Source: Pilaira anomala (lineage: Eukaryota; Mucoromycota; Mucoromycetes; Mucorales; Mucoraceae). From it: a stretch of DNA of 64,000 nt. Under the pieces are notes generated by a model, which was not told the DNA's origin, did no database searches, and worked only from the letters and a program-made list of their open reading frames with translations. This document shows positions 11,611 to 21,704 of the stretch, in pieces. The position numbers and the translations under genes are program-made. The number at the start of each line of letters is the position of its first letter. Position 1 is the first letter of the stretch. The DNA lies in the NCBI GenBank assembly GCA_025716855.1, contig JAIXMQ010000007.1, forward strand, positions 496,001 to 560,000, given 5' to 3'.

Positions 11611-13403
11611 TTAGAATAAAGTAATGGAGATGAATAACAGTAAAAGAAAAAATTAAAAAAGGAAAACAAAAAAAAAAAAAAAAAAAAAAAGAAAAAGAAA
11701 GAGAATAATATTTATTTTTTACTCTCACACTTGTGCATGTACTATTATGTGAATATGTGTTGTTGTCGGTATTTTTAAAACCAAGCCACGAATAGGCTTT
11801 TAACACTAAAATTGCATAATGTATGCGAAATATTAAAGAGAGGGTCTTTATTAAAAAACAAGATTTTAAAGCCGAAGAACCATAAAATCGTTCCAAGTCG
11901 CGTATAAAGACATTCGTTTTTTTTTTTTTTTTCCAGCAACGTACTCAGTAGGACCATCATCCTTCCAACTGGGGTTTGTTTATTGATTGACTCCCAGTTG
12001 CAAGAAAACAAGACCCAATATCAGGGCGTGGATGAACATTTGAATGTTATGGATGGATTAAAGTTTTTTTTGTATCTTGTTCTACCTTGATCAATTAACT
12101 TCTATTAAAAGCGGGCGGTTTTCAATTAACACATCAAAACCTGTTCATTTGCCTATATCAAAAACACATTTCAGGTCGAGAAGTTGTATGTTCCTTGATT
12201 TCATCACGATATTCCTTCCCAGTATTTTTTTTTTTTTTTTTTTTTTATTAAATCAAGATCGTGGAATAAGACCGACAAAAAAGCAAACCACATGAATTTA
12301 TCATAGATCAATAACATGCCAAAAGCTGGTATATACGGAACTTGTAAAAATTTAATACATTTGACTGCTGAAAACTAAATTGTCCGTATATACATATATA
12401 TATGTGGTCAAATTCTAATCTTGAACCAGGCAAATCTTCGCCTCAAATTTATATGAAAGAAGCTAGGCTCATCAGCAAAATTATAGTTGTTTGTATAATC
12501 CAAATCAAAAGCTTTTTGCTCCATAAGTTAATTAGTTATAGAAAATATATTTATGATGAGTTTATCTCCTTGAAATATTCAGGTTCGAAAAATAATATAA
12601 AATAAAAAAAAAAAAGCGTGTCATTTTTTTTTTTATATTTAGTGTATACTTTGTTGGAGTATAGTAAAAATCATTCAAATCAGTAGCATTGAAAGTTTAG
12701 GTTATCTACATATTTTGAAGTTTGATATGGTAATTATGATGAAAATTCGGGATGGGCATTTTGTTTTTAAAGTTTATAATTTAGAGTGGGCACCATTGTT
12801 TTTTTCATGTGTCGGTCAGACTAAGGTTGAAGAATAATATTAGGACATTGTCAGTTCATGTTAGCTAGTAATAACGTTGACTCGCATAAACGAATCTATT
12901 TGTTTTTATAACTATGTTAATCATTTTGTTTAAGCCTGTTGGTAATTCATAAAGAATAAAAAAAGTAAAGCTCGCTTAATAAGGCTATAATAGAGGGACC
13001 TTTCAATAGCTACCCTTCTCCGTTCTGCTGCTACAATTGCACCGCATGGCCTACTGAAAGATAAACCATTTGATAAATTCAGCTACCAAGTGAAATTATT
13101 TTCAAATATATACCTCATTGTGGTTTTCGATTTAATTAATCCAGATTTATTTAATAAACAGGTTACCACTAAATGTATTAAGGCAACAAGCAGCAATTGA
13201 ACTTACATAATTTCAATGTTTGATATGGTCAGGCCATAACAGATTACCTGTTTTAATTATACAGGTACTCCAAGAAAATACATCTTGTGGTGTCGAATAA
13301 ATCACGTTCCAGCTTATTCCGAGTGAGAAAGAAATATCTATCCCTTTATCTCCTCCTCCAACAACTTTTTTTTTTTTTAATATAATGTACCATTTTAACG
13401 TCC
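11611..13403. other. 1.8-kb AT-rich intergenic region
   Basis: Upstream of SGF73. It contains A20 (near 11670-11690) and T19 (near 12228-12246) homopolymers, and several open frames of 65-100 codons dominated by Phe, Ile and Lys with no recognisable domain. Nothing is supported as a gene. Confidence 0.5.
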
Positions 13404-13680
13404 TTATGATTTTACTAAAGCCCAAATACGTAAAGATTTACGACTCAGATATGAATTATAATCAATAATTCCTTTTGTTTTGCTACCTGCTAGTAAATAG
13501 ATACAATCGAAAGCCTCCAAATGGTTAGAATTCAAATAAGTTTTTGAAGAACTTGTCTTTTTTATTTTATACCTGAAAGATAATAATATAAGGAATGAGG
13601 TATATCTGCAATCAAGTTGAGAGGATCAAACCCAGGTCCAAATAGCTTGTACAATGAAGGCCGATTCAGTGCTGTTTTAT
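13404..13680 (-). pseudogene. Two coding-like blocks of an unrecognised gene, frame-broken
   Basis: On the minus strand, about 13680-13575 is open and reads NRPSLYKLFGPGFDPLNLI, continuing to LYYYLS. About 13555-13404 is open in another frame and reads EAFDCIYLLAGSKTKGIIDY, continuing to a stop after IWALVKS. Only about 16 nt separate the frames, too short for an intron, so a frameshift is likely. A possible acceptor (TATAAAACAG) precedes the first block. Amino-acid composition looks like real protein, but I do not recognise the family. It faces the small membrane protein on the opposite strand. Confidence 0.35.
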
Positions 13681-13698
13681 ATACATGAGGTAATCTAA

Positions 13699-13902
13699 AT
13701 GTTGACAATTCTATTTGTATTTGTATTCGGAGGAGAAATCACATCGTTTGTGACGGGAAGTATTATGGGAGTAGCCATTTCAGTTGTATATAATGCAGGT
13801 TTTTTTTTTGTCTTGTCAACATGGATACTCTTTCTTTGGGCACTTATACATATTTTAATAGTTTTAGTTAGCTCTTATTCAGCTATTACTGCCATTCTTT
13901 GA
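13699..13902 (+). CDS. Small hydrophobic membrane protein, 67 aa
   Basis: A single-exon open frame whose product is almost entirely membrane-like. Two hydrophobic stretches (about residues 1-35 and 35-62) are linked by YNAGFFFVLSTWILFLWALI, with few charges (one Glu early and a His near residue 51). The composition is not the poly-Phe artefact seen elsewhere in the window, because Gly, Ser, Val, Ala and Trp are mixed. A two-helix hairpin in a membrane is inferred. Family and function are not recognised. The start is the first ATG after an in-frame stop. The coding-like relic on the minus strand ends less than 20 bases upstream. Confidence 0.55.
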   Translation: MLTILFVFVFGGEITSFVTGSIMGVAISVVYNAGFFFVLSTWILFLWALIHILIVLVSSYSAITAIL

Positions 13903-14259
13903 ATAATAATATTTTATAAAAAAAAATGTACATTTAAAAAAAAAATATTTACATATATATATATATAGTCAGTAGAAGGGCACGAACCGACAAAAAGAAA
14001 AAGCGTTGGGAAATTTGACAAAAAAAACTTTTTATTTAAAACATGTTAAGCTTTTTTTTAAAATGTGTGTACATAATGAATTATAGGTATCTTTAAAGTT
14101 GGATTGAACTGGTGAAGAATCATGTTCAGAAGCTGATTGAACAAGGGGAGAGCCAAAATTCTTGAGTAGGTTGAATAACAAAATATCCTGGTTCATAAGT
14201 ACAAAATTCAGTATTATTAGATTGGATTGGCGGCGAGAGGCTGCGTTCAAAAGATGTCA

Positions 14260-14720
14260 CGAAGACAAGCAATAATGTCACCAACACCATCAATCTCACG
14301 AGGAGCTTCCAAGTATCCTGCCGTGTAATCAATATTAAAGTCAGAATGCTCTGGTAAAGCGCTATATTCATAAGTTGTTTCACCAAAAGAAACATCAAGT
14401 TCACGATCAGCTTCCAAGTATCCTGTCATATAATCAGTATCAAAGCCAGATCTCTCTAGTGAAGGACTATGTTCAAAAGGTGTTTCACCAAGAGAAGCAT
14501 CAAAGTCACGAGTAGCATCCAAGTATCCTCTCATATAATCCTCATAAAGCCAGATCGCTCTGGTGAAGAATTATATTCAGAAGATGTTTCACTAAGAGAA
14601 GCATCAAGTTCACGAGCAGCTTCCGAGTATCCTGTCATATAATCAATATCAAAGTCAGATCGCTCTGGTGAAGTGCTATATTCAGAAGATGCTTCGTATC
14701 CTGTCATGTAACAAAGTTCA
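14260..14720 (-). repeat. About 102-bp tandem repeats encoding an acidic 34-aa unit
   Basis: Roughly four imperfect copies recur on the minus strand, each encoding ERS-D-F-D-x-DY-M-T-GY, then a helix-like EAxRELDASLGET segment and EYS. The copies near 14300-14400, 14400-14520, 14540-14650 and 14650-14720 differ by substitutions and small deletions; the last is shortened. This is an intragenic expansion. Confidence 0.75.
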
Positions 14721-14922
14721 GATCGCTCCGGTGAAGGACTATGTTCATAAGCTGGAGTACCAGGTACTAAGTGTTCTGAATTATGAGTAAATCCAGCGTT
14801 ATAGATAGATTCAGGGTTAGCTTCAGTAGGTGAAGAGATTTGCTCATAGATGTATTGAGCAGATGAAGAGTTTTGTTGATAATAGGATTGAAAAGGTGAA
14901 AGGCTTGGTTCATGTGCAGATA

Positions 14923-15095
14923 CCGTACCCGCTCTATATAAGGCCGTAAAAAATTTCAGACTTTTGCGGTCTTAAATCGTGTCATGGCCTTATTTATGCC
15001 TTGAAAAAAGTTAAAATAGGCAAAATATTCAGGAAATTGCGGCCTTAAATCGGAAATGGCCTTAAATCGAACGGCCTTAAATAGAGCTGGTACTG
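14923..15095. mobile_element. 173-bp MITE with inverted ends and TA duplication
   Basis: The left end reads CCGTACCCGCTCTATATAAG. The right end, reverse-complemented, reads CAGTACCAGCTCTATTTAAG; both continue into GGCCG. TA dinucleotides flank both ends (14921-14922 and 15096-15097). Several internal copies of a GGCCTTAAATCG-like motif make the element largely self-complementary. There is no coding capacity. TA duplication and a CAGT start suggest mobilisation by a Tc1/mariner transposase. It interrupts the acidic-repeat gene. Confidence 0.85.
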
Positions 15096-15919
15096 TATTT
15101 GAGGCACTATAGAGTCATCAATGTGTTGAATAGGTAATGATTCAGTATAAAATGTAGTTTGTACAGGTGATGAATTAGATTCATGAGTATGCCGGGTAAC
15201 TGGAAAACCTGAATGAATATGTGATGAAGAAGTAACTTCACAAGCGTTTTGAGCAGGCAATGAAGAAATAGGTTGAGTAATAGCTGACTGGTAAGGCATA
15301 GAAAATGGAGAAATAGGTCCAATATGTGTAGTTGATGATTCAGCATGAGTAGGTATCAAAGTTGGGGATAAGATAGAATTTGTAGTTGATTCTGGAGTTG
15401 CAAGACTGACTCTTCGCTTGGCAGATTTCGGGTCCTTTTTTTCATATGAAACATCACCATCATTTTGTGTCCCCTTATCCGTTACTTCAGTACCACGATT
15501 GGAATCAGTCAAGATTCTTCCTTGAACTTGTGAGGGTCTTTTCATTTGTGGCTTGCTTCTTGATGCTGTATTTCGTCTGAAAGTAACATTGGCAATATAT
15601 GTATTAAAAATATCAATGTCTGTCTTTTTTGGATTAGTGATGGAGGTTATTATGTTATTTATAATGGAGCCTCTTTGTGGTTGCTCAGGTGCATTCTCGT
15701 TGGTATTATTGTTATTCATGGCAGCAATGTCGTATAGTTAAAGAAGAGAACAAGAAAAAAAAAAAAAAATAGCTGCCTGGGAAAAAGACTACGCCAAAAA
15801 TTTCTATTACCTCATGTTTACTGATTACTCAAACTTGTTTTGCTATTAGATAATATCTTATTTATATTAGGTTTATATTAGGTATTCTCTTTAAAATGCA
15901 TAGTTATTCTTGTACTTAC

Positions 15920-16314
15920 GTACTGGGGATTTCAGCATTAAAGACCGTCACATGGAAAATTTGAAACGTGGGGCAGATTTTTATCAACTTCCAAATATGG
16001 CTGCACAAATATCGATGAGGCAGCAAAGGCAAAAGAATGTATTTATGAACTTGTCAAAGAAGAAGAGCTCAAAAACTTTTCGTATATTAGTGTCAATAGT
16101 TCGAATATTCATAGTCCAATTTACAGAAGCCAACAAACAATTTGTAACTGGTAAAAGTTATCATACTAGAATTTACTACTGTCCTAAAAGAATTGATTCT
16201 CACAAGAAACCTAATGATTGTAGACAGGTGTGCAACATTGCCCGGACCTCTTCTCTCGAAGATTACATTACAAAAGAAAATAACATGTATCTTGTTTCTA
16301 GCCCAAGGTATTAA
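15920..16314 (+). other. Uncertain open frames, possible gene fragment
   Basis: Two overlapping frames look moderately coding. One (about 15938-16150) reads GKFETWGRFLSTSKYGCTNI, with acidic helical sequence after it. The other (about 15910-16314) gives 134 residues ending RQVCNIARTSSLEDYITK. The first stops at TGGTAAAAG, which could be a donor site. I recognise neither, and only one can be real. Confidence 0.25.
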
Positions 16315-16624
16315 AGATGAACTTTTATGAAATAATCTTCACACTTTAAAGTTGATAAATAAACACACCAAATAAATAATAAGATAATTAAAAATAACAT
16401 TTAGTGTGTTTTCAAGTAGGACATACACACGTATTTTTTTTTTTTAAAAAAAAAAAGCCTCCTTCAGGCTCTCCTAAAGATACCTATAATGTAAAAGTTC
16501 GCATATTGTCAGTGTTACTGCCAGTGTGCAGATATAGTGAGATAATGCGCTGGTAAAAGTAAAAGACATTAAAAGAATCAGTCCTATACCTTAATGTACA
16601 TATCTAATACATATACTTATCAAA

Positions 16625-16667
<43 letters not shown>

Positions 16668-18169
16668 ATTATATAAGTGGGAAGCACCAAGGATAGTTTT
16701 ACAATTTGCTTCTCCTTGTTGAAGCTGTTTAAGTATATAGTAGACTTATACGCCCCTACGCAGATTATTAACCTCATTCGTATAAGATTGCTACAAAGTT
16801 CTCTGATTTGTGTAAACATACAAAATATAATTTTGATTCTTACAAAAAGATGTTTGTTCTTCTTTTATTTTTACAGCAGGCATTTGACCGCAGTTACGGA
16901 CTGATAAGCTCAATCGATCATATGGAATACTAATAATAAAAGAATGAAATGTATTATGCTTATCCTGCGATATTGAAATTGTTTTACTTACTATTGCATA
17001 TAGATTATTGATATAAAAGCATATGACCATGTAGATCTTTATTCTATCAGACCAACAGCATTTATAAAATGTATTTATGTAATTATTTAGAGTTTTCCCG
17101 GATAATAGTTTAAAATTAATCGAACAAACCACAAGAGACCATAAGAAGATGAGGGCTAATTCCGTTCCAGAAAAAAAGGATGCTACATAGCACTTATCTT
17201 ATTTCAATAGAAAGTATGTATATGGAAAAAGTTTAGCGTCTATGCCTTAGTCGAATTAATCCTTAGGAACGGTATGTATTTGAAATTAGTAAAACTAATT
17301 TTATAGCAAAAAGAGTACATAACACTATCTTTTTATTTTTAAGGCTAAAAAAAATTCACATAACAGAATAACAAGCAAGGCTATGTGACCAGTCTTCATT
17401 TTCTTCGTTCCTTCAATCAGTGCTCCCTAAAGACCAAGGAGATGTTACTCGTGGGAGAAAAATGCTTACATGCTATTAAGAATATTTAAAGCTGTTTTCG
17501 TCGCAAGGATATTTTTTTTTTCTGACCAAATAGATATTGAATTGAGCTATCAAAAATGAAGCATCTCACACTAATGTTTCTTTAGTGACCACTTATCGAC
17601 CGAGTCTTACAAGAAAAAAAAAAAAAAAAGGCAGCTGCATGATAATTTCTTTTCATGCTGCCATGGGATTCTTATCAAATAAACAATTTATCTCATTGGA
17701 TTGTATTTGATACGTCATTCCTTCATGGGCGTTGTAAATAAAAATACAACAACAAACTCTCCTTTTTTTTTCTTCTTTGTCAAGTCTTTGACCGCTGACA
17801 CTTATTAAAAACTTTTTCTACTTGGTGCATTCGGTGGTTATATTAGTCTACGTCTATACAAGATGGTCTTTAACGTAGGGTAGAATGTTTATTCATCCTC
17901 TCTTTTCTTCTCGACGTTTTGATGATTTCAATAGCGCATCTTTACCAACTTTGTTCACAACTGGCACACCATTATAAGGATACATGTATTTTTTTTCTGT
18001 AGAGGCATTATAGTTTTGTTTACTCTAGCTCCTATGGTTGGTTTTAGTAGGTAATAAAAAAAAAAGACGCGTTTCTATTTTTTTATTTGATATTAATGAC
18101 AATTTATTTAGTAGGCAATCCTTATGATGTCCAAGGTAGGTATAATAATGGGACTTAGAAATTAAGACA
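16315..18169. other. AT-rich region without a supported gene
   Basis: It contains a T/A homopolymer hairpin (16434-16457), a long AT dinucleotide run (16629-16661), and a minus-strand open frame of about 140 codons (17210-16791) that is hydrophobic but unrecognised. No other signal was found. Confidence 0.45.
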
Positions 18170-18780
18170 AGCAAGTTAGCCTTTGTCGCATCCATTGGCG
18201 CGGGAGAGAGACAGGTTTCAACAGTACCGATGTTACTTTCTTTATTTCTTGAACAAAGTTGAGAGTTGAAAAGATTTATCTACTTGGCTGGTCTTTTCTC
18301 TCATGCCAGGAGAGTTTGGGTCATATAAGCCTAACTGATGACTACGTTATTGGCACCTATACATCTTGCGGGCTATGTTTCTACTGGAATCTCGCTGCAT
18401 TCGACCGGCAGAGGTGCGGCTCTCTGACTATCGTCAACGGTACTTTCCACATCATCTTCAACCCCCTTTCTGTAATGGAAAGACATAAAGTAGATGTGTA
18501 CCGGAGTGCAAGTTGGGTATAGAGAATTTCGTGTGCCGACATTCGTGCCCGCCTCGTGCTCTATATTCCAGAGTCCCTAACTGAATGGTTCTTGTTGCTT
18601 GTTAATGTGGCCGTGGCGCTTGAACTTGAAAGTAAGGAATGTTGCCAGTAGGTAGTTCTTTTGTGATATCTTTGCTTGCTTCTTCACAGGGTTTTCATTG
18701 GTTGATCAAACTTACTACACACATATTTTTGGGACCAGAAGTATTCTCGCCTTCTCGTGGCTGTTGTCCTGTTAGTAACA
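18170..18780. other. GC-richer island of about 600 bp, no gene recognised
   Basis: Base composition is visibly closer to balanced than in the flanking DNA. The longest open frame (18259-18522, plus, 87 codons) shows no domain. It does not match any structural RNA I can recall (snRNAs U1-U6, SRP, RNase P). A TGATGA box followed about 95 nt later by CTGA is present, without a closing stem. Confidence 0.4.
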
Positions 18781-20593
18781 AAAAAAAAAAAGAAAAAGAA
18801 AAAGGGTCCAGTACCTATTTTTTTTTTTTTTTTTTTTCTGTGAACCAAGAAGAATACATTTATATTTTATTTAATAAAGATTTCTTTAATTTATCATTAA
18901 AACATAATAAGCAATTTTTTCATCACAACTAAATTTTTGTTACACTATACATACATAATACATTTGTTTAAACTTTTGGAAACAAAGGAGTAGAGACGAA
19001 TTAATTTTGGTTATTCATTGTTATTGTATATTTGATCAAGGTTGGGTCTATTCTGTATGATTAGGATTATTGATTTTGCATAATCTTTCCATTAAAAAAC
19101 GTTACTGCCTTGATCGTTTTTTGTTTTGTGGGAGATAAAAGTTCAAGAGCACGAGAAGTTAGGTACGATGATAGGTGATTATGTATAAACAAATAAAAAA
19201 GGATCATCTTTGAAGGACAAAGTCTTCGTATAACATTGATAACTACTAAAAAATCTATAATAGAACTGACAGGTACTTGGTTTAACTTTTTTTTTCGAAA
19301 ATATGAATGCTGTAAGAGACAAACGTGCTAGATAACATTCAATGACAAATGAGATGTTTTTGTCAACATGACCTAAATATTTCTTTTCCTTTCTAAGGAT
19401 GTGTATGTACTTTCCCGCTTTTTTAGGATATAGTAGCTGCAATATAAAGATTTACAAACGAGAATTATTCTTGACTGTGTTTATTAGTTAAACTTGAATT
19501 CAACTAGAAACTGTTTCCATTCATCAGAAATCATCGAACTGACACTTATGTAAAAAAAAATAAATATGTAATAATAATAAGTTACACGTTTTTTCAATAG
19601 GCCACAAAGAAGTACATTATATATTAAGATAATAACTTCAAATTCACAGATAAATACAATGTATGTATTTTTAGTACAAATTTTCTTCTCTCTCACAATT
19701 GGTACCTCAATAGTAGCCATACTAAAAAAAAAAAAAAAATACTTGGTAAGAAAAATAATATAATTTCCATTTATAAATATTTTAGCCGTGGCTACACGAT
19801 GATTATTATCCTTCAATCTATGTTTAATATATAGAAATTATCACAGTATCGTTGAAAAATAATGAAGATATCAGCTTAAATAACATCATTTTAAAGAGAA
19901 CTTATTTTTCTATGACTTCATTTTTATAACTTTTAAAAAACACACCATCATTTTAATAATATAAGGATGAAGATTGCAAATAAAAAGATTTTATTAATAT
20001 GAGCTCAATTTAGTTCTCAGAAAATGCAAAATGAACATTTTCTGATTAACAGGAAAAACCACGAGAAGGTATGAGCTCGCTAATCCCAAAAATAATAGCA
20101 AGGCGACGCGTCTAGCGACAGCACAAGCAGCTGTGGATTAGGGGGATTGGAAGTGGATCGCACAGCAAAATGGAAAAAATACGTCTTTGTTCATTATATA
20201 TAAAAAGAGTGGCGTAACGTCCACCTGAAAGTATAAGCCGTTTCTCGAAGCCACTCTTCACGCACTCCGCCTCATCTTTTGAGTTCGGATTTTTTCTTTC
20301 ATTGTTGGCGGCGTTGCACTGACTATATGTATGTAAATTTGTGTACACATGTTCATGCAAATTATATTGACAAACGGGGCCCTATTAAATCCAAATTTTT
20401 TGATGATGTTGTGCTAATTCCAAGAATATTAAGCACATAGGGTATAATTGTCACTTACTTTATACAGTGTCCAGAAATAATTTTTGCCACGGTCGATTTA
20501 TCGCATTGTGTAAAGTAAAATAATGATTCTACACATCCGAAAGAAGAAATAAAAGCCTGTCTTTGTGATCTATTTTGAAGATGAGACCAGATT
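18781..20593. other. AT-rich intergenic region
   Basis: Homopolymers and poly-Phe/Tyr open frames predominate. A small block near 20112-20360 has higher GC and an 82-codon minus-strand frame (GFEKRLILSGGRYATLFIY) without recognisable family. No gene is claimed. Confidence 0.4.
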
Positions 20594-20905
20594 TTACGAA
20601 ACAGGACAAAGAAGTTTTTCCCTTATTTCATATCCCCACATACTTGGGACTACATATATATAATGAAGCGAATTAACACTTTCGATCAGCTTTTCATCAC
20701 CTGTCACACTATCTGCTAATAAACGAATAAACTCTATTACTACTTGCCCTAAGATTAAACAATCTTTATTACAGTTTCTATTTCCTTTTCTGAAGGCGAG
20801 ATATACTTTTTGAATAAAGTTATCGATTACTACGTGATCTTTATTCTTCCGTTGTTTAAGCTGACCCAGGTCTTTCTTTAGAAATTCTTGTGTGCTCCCA
20901 ATATA
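20594..20905 (-). pseudogene. Coding-like exon without a start codon, unknown family
   Basis: A frame of about 104 codons is open on the minus strand between stops, with no ATG near its 5' end. It encodes a plausible soluble helical protein: EFLKKDLGQLKQRKNKDHVV, then CLILGQVVIEFIRLLADSV and VPSMWGYEIREKLLCPVS before TAA. AAATAG at its 5' edge could be a 3' splice site, so it may be a last exon or a gene fragment. No domain is recognised and no matching upstream exon was found. Sequence mixture and codon use look like real protein rather than AT-rich noise. Confidence 0.4.
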
Positions 20906-21704
20906 CTATTTATTTCTCTTGTTTATCGTAGATAACGTAGTCGCTTATGCTAAAAATTTAAACAAGATGCCCTACATTAAATACTGATATTTCCTTACAT
21001 CAATATAATATTCAACATACCCATATTTTTCTCTCCTAATCTTGTCATATGTTCCTGCCATATTTGAGCCTATCTTACAATTTATTCCTCCAGTTTCTAG
21101 CTCTTAAGTAAAATCTTTACTAAAGTAATAATATACGTATTTGATATTTCAACTTATGAATAAAAACATAATGACTGTGTTGATGAATATTATAAACTTC
21201 ATTCATATTGGTATATACGAGGCTAAAAAAAGGTGGTTGGGATTGACATATTAAAATAAGTATATTTTGGCTAAAAAGGATACTTGGTTCATTCGATTTA
21301 TTTCTCTTAAACCAAACTTATTTTTGATTACTCCGTAACTTTGTGCACAAAAAAAGCGGACATGTTTATTTAGTACAAAGTAGAAAAGTACAATTAGTGT
21401 ATCGTATCAAATAGAAGCCTCTACTTCCACCCCACATCATCTCCTTGGTGTAACTAAAATATGGGTTCTGTTAATTTCTTGTTAAGATTTTGAAGACTTT
21501 TAGCTCTCATTGTAGCAGAACATTTGATAAAGTAAATCAAAACCTTTAAAGGTCGAAAGTAATGCTCCACAATTTATGCGCACGATACAGTCACAAGTCG
21601 TCACAATTTGCTTGAAAAAAAAAAATAGGGAAAAGCAACGAGAAAAAAAAAACCTTTGAGTTTGTCTTTTTGAAGTTTTTATTTAACAATACAACAATAC
21701 CAAT
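20906..21704. other. Upstream region of IPI1, no gene seen
   Basis: AT-rich sequence with no supported feature in either strand. Confidence 0.5.

Larger units (their letters stand above)
14247..15719 (-). pseudogene. Acidic tandem-repeat protein gene disrupted by a MITE and a frameshift
   Basis: The frame opens at 15719 (MNNNNTNENAPEQPQRG) with a polar, Ser/Thr/Pro-rich region of about 205 residues. At 15095 it runs into a 173-bp insertion and stops shortly after (LRPFDLRPFPI). Beyond the insertion the original frame resumes as another Ser/Pro-rich stretch. Then come about four acidic repeats of roughly 34 residues, of the form SPERSDFDIDYMTGY plus EAxRELDASLGET. A second lesion near 14545 (about 2 nt lost) shifts frame between repeats, and the last repeats end at 14247. 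A 224-residue truncated product could still be made. The protein family is not recognised. A low-complexity, possibly surface or nuclear protein is only a guess. Confidence 0.6.

Noticed and set aside
16791..17210. Minus-strand hydrophobic frame of about 140 codons
   Set aside because: AT-rich, no start with context, no recognisable membrane-protein family; chance open frame not excluded.
18333..18440. C/D snoRNA candidate (TGATGA ... CTGA)
   Set aside because: No terminal stem, wrong base before the C box, and too long between boxes; likely chance.
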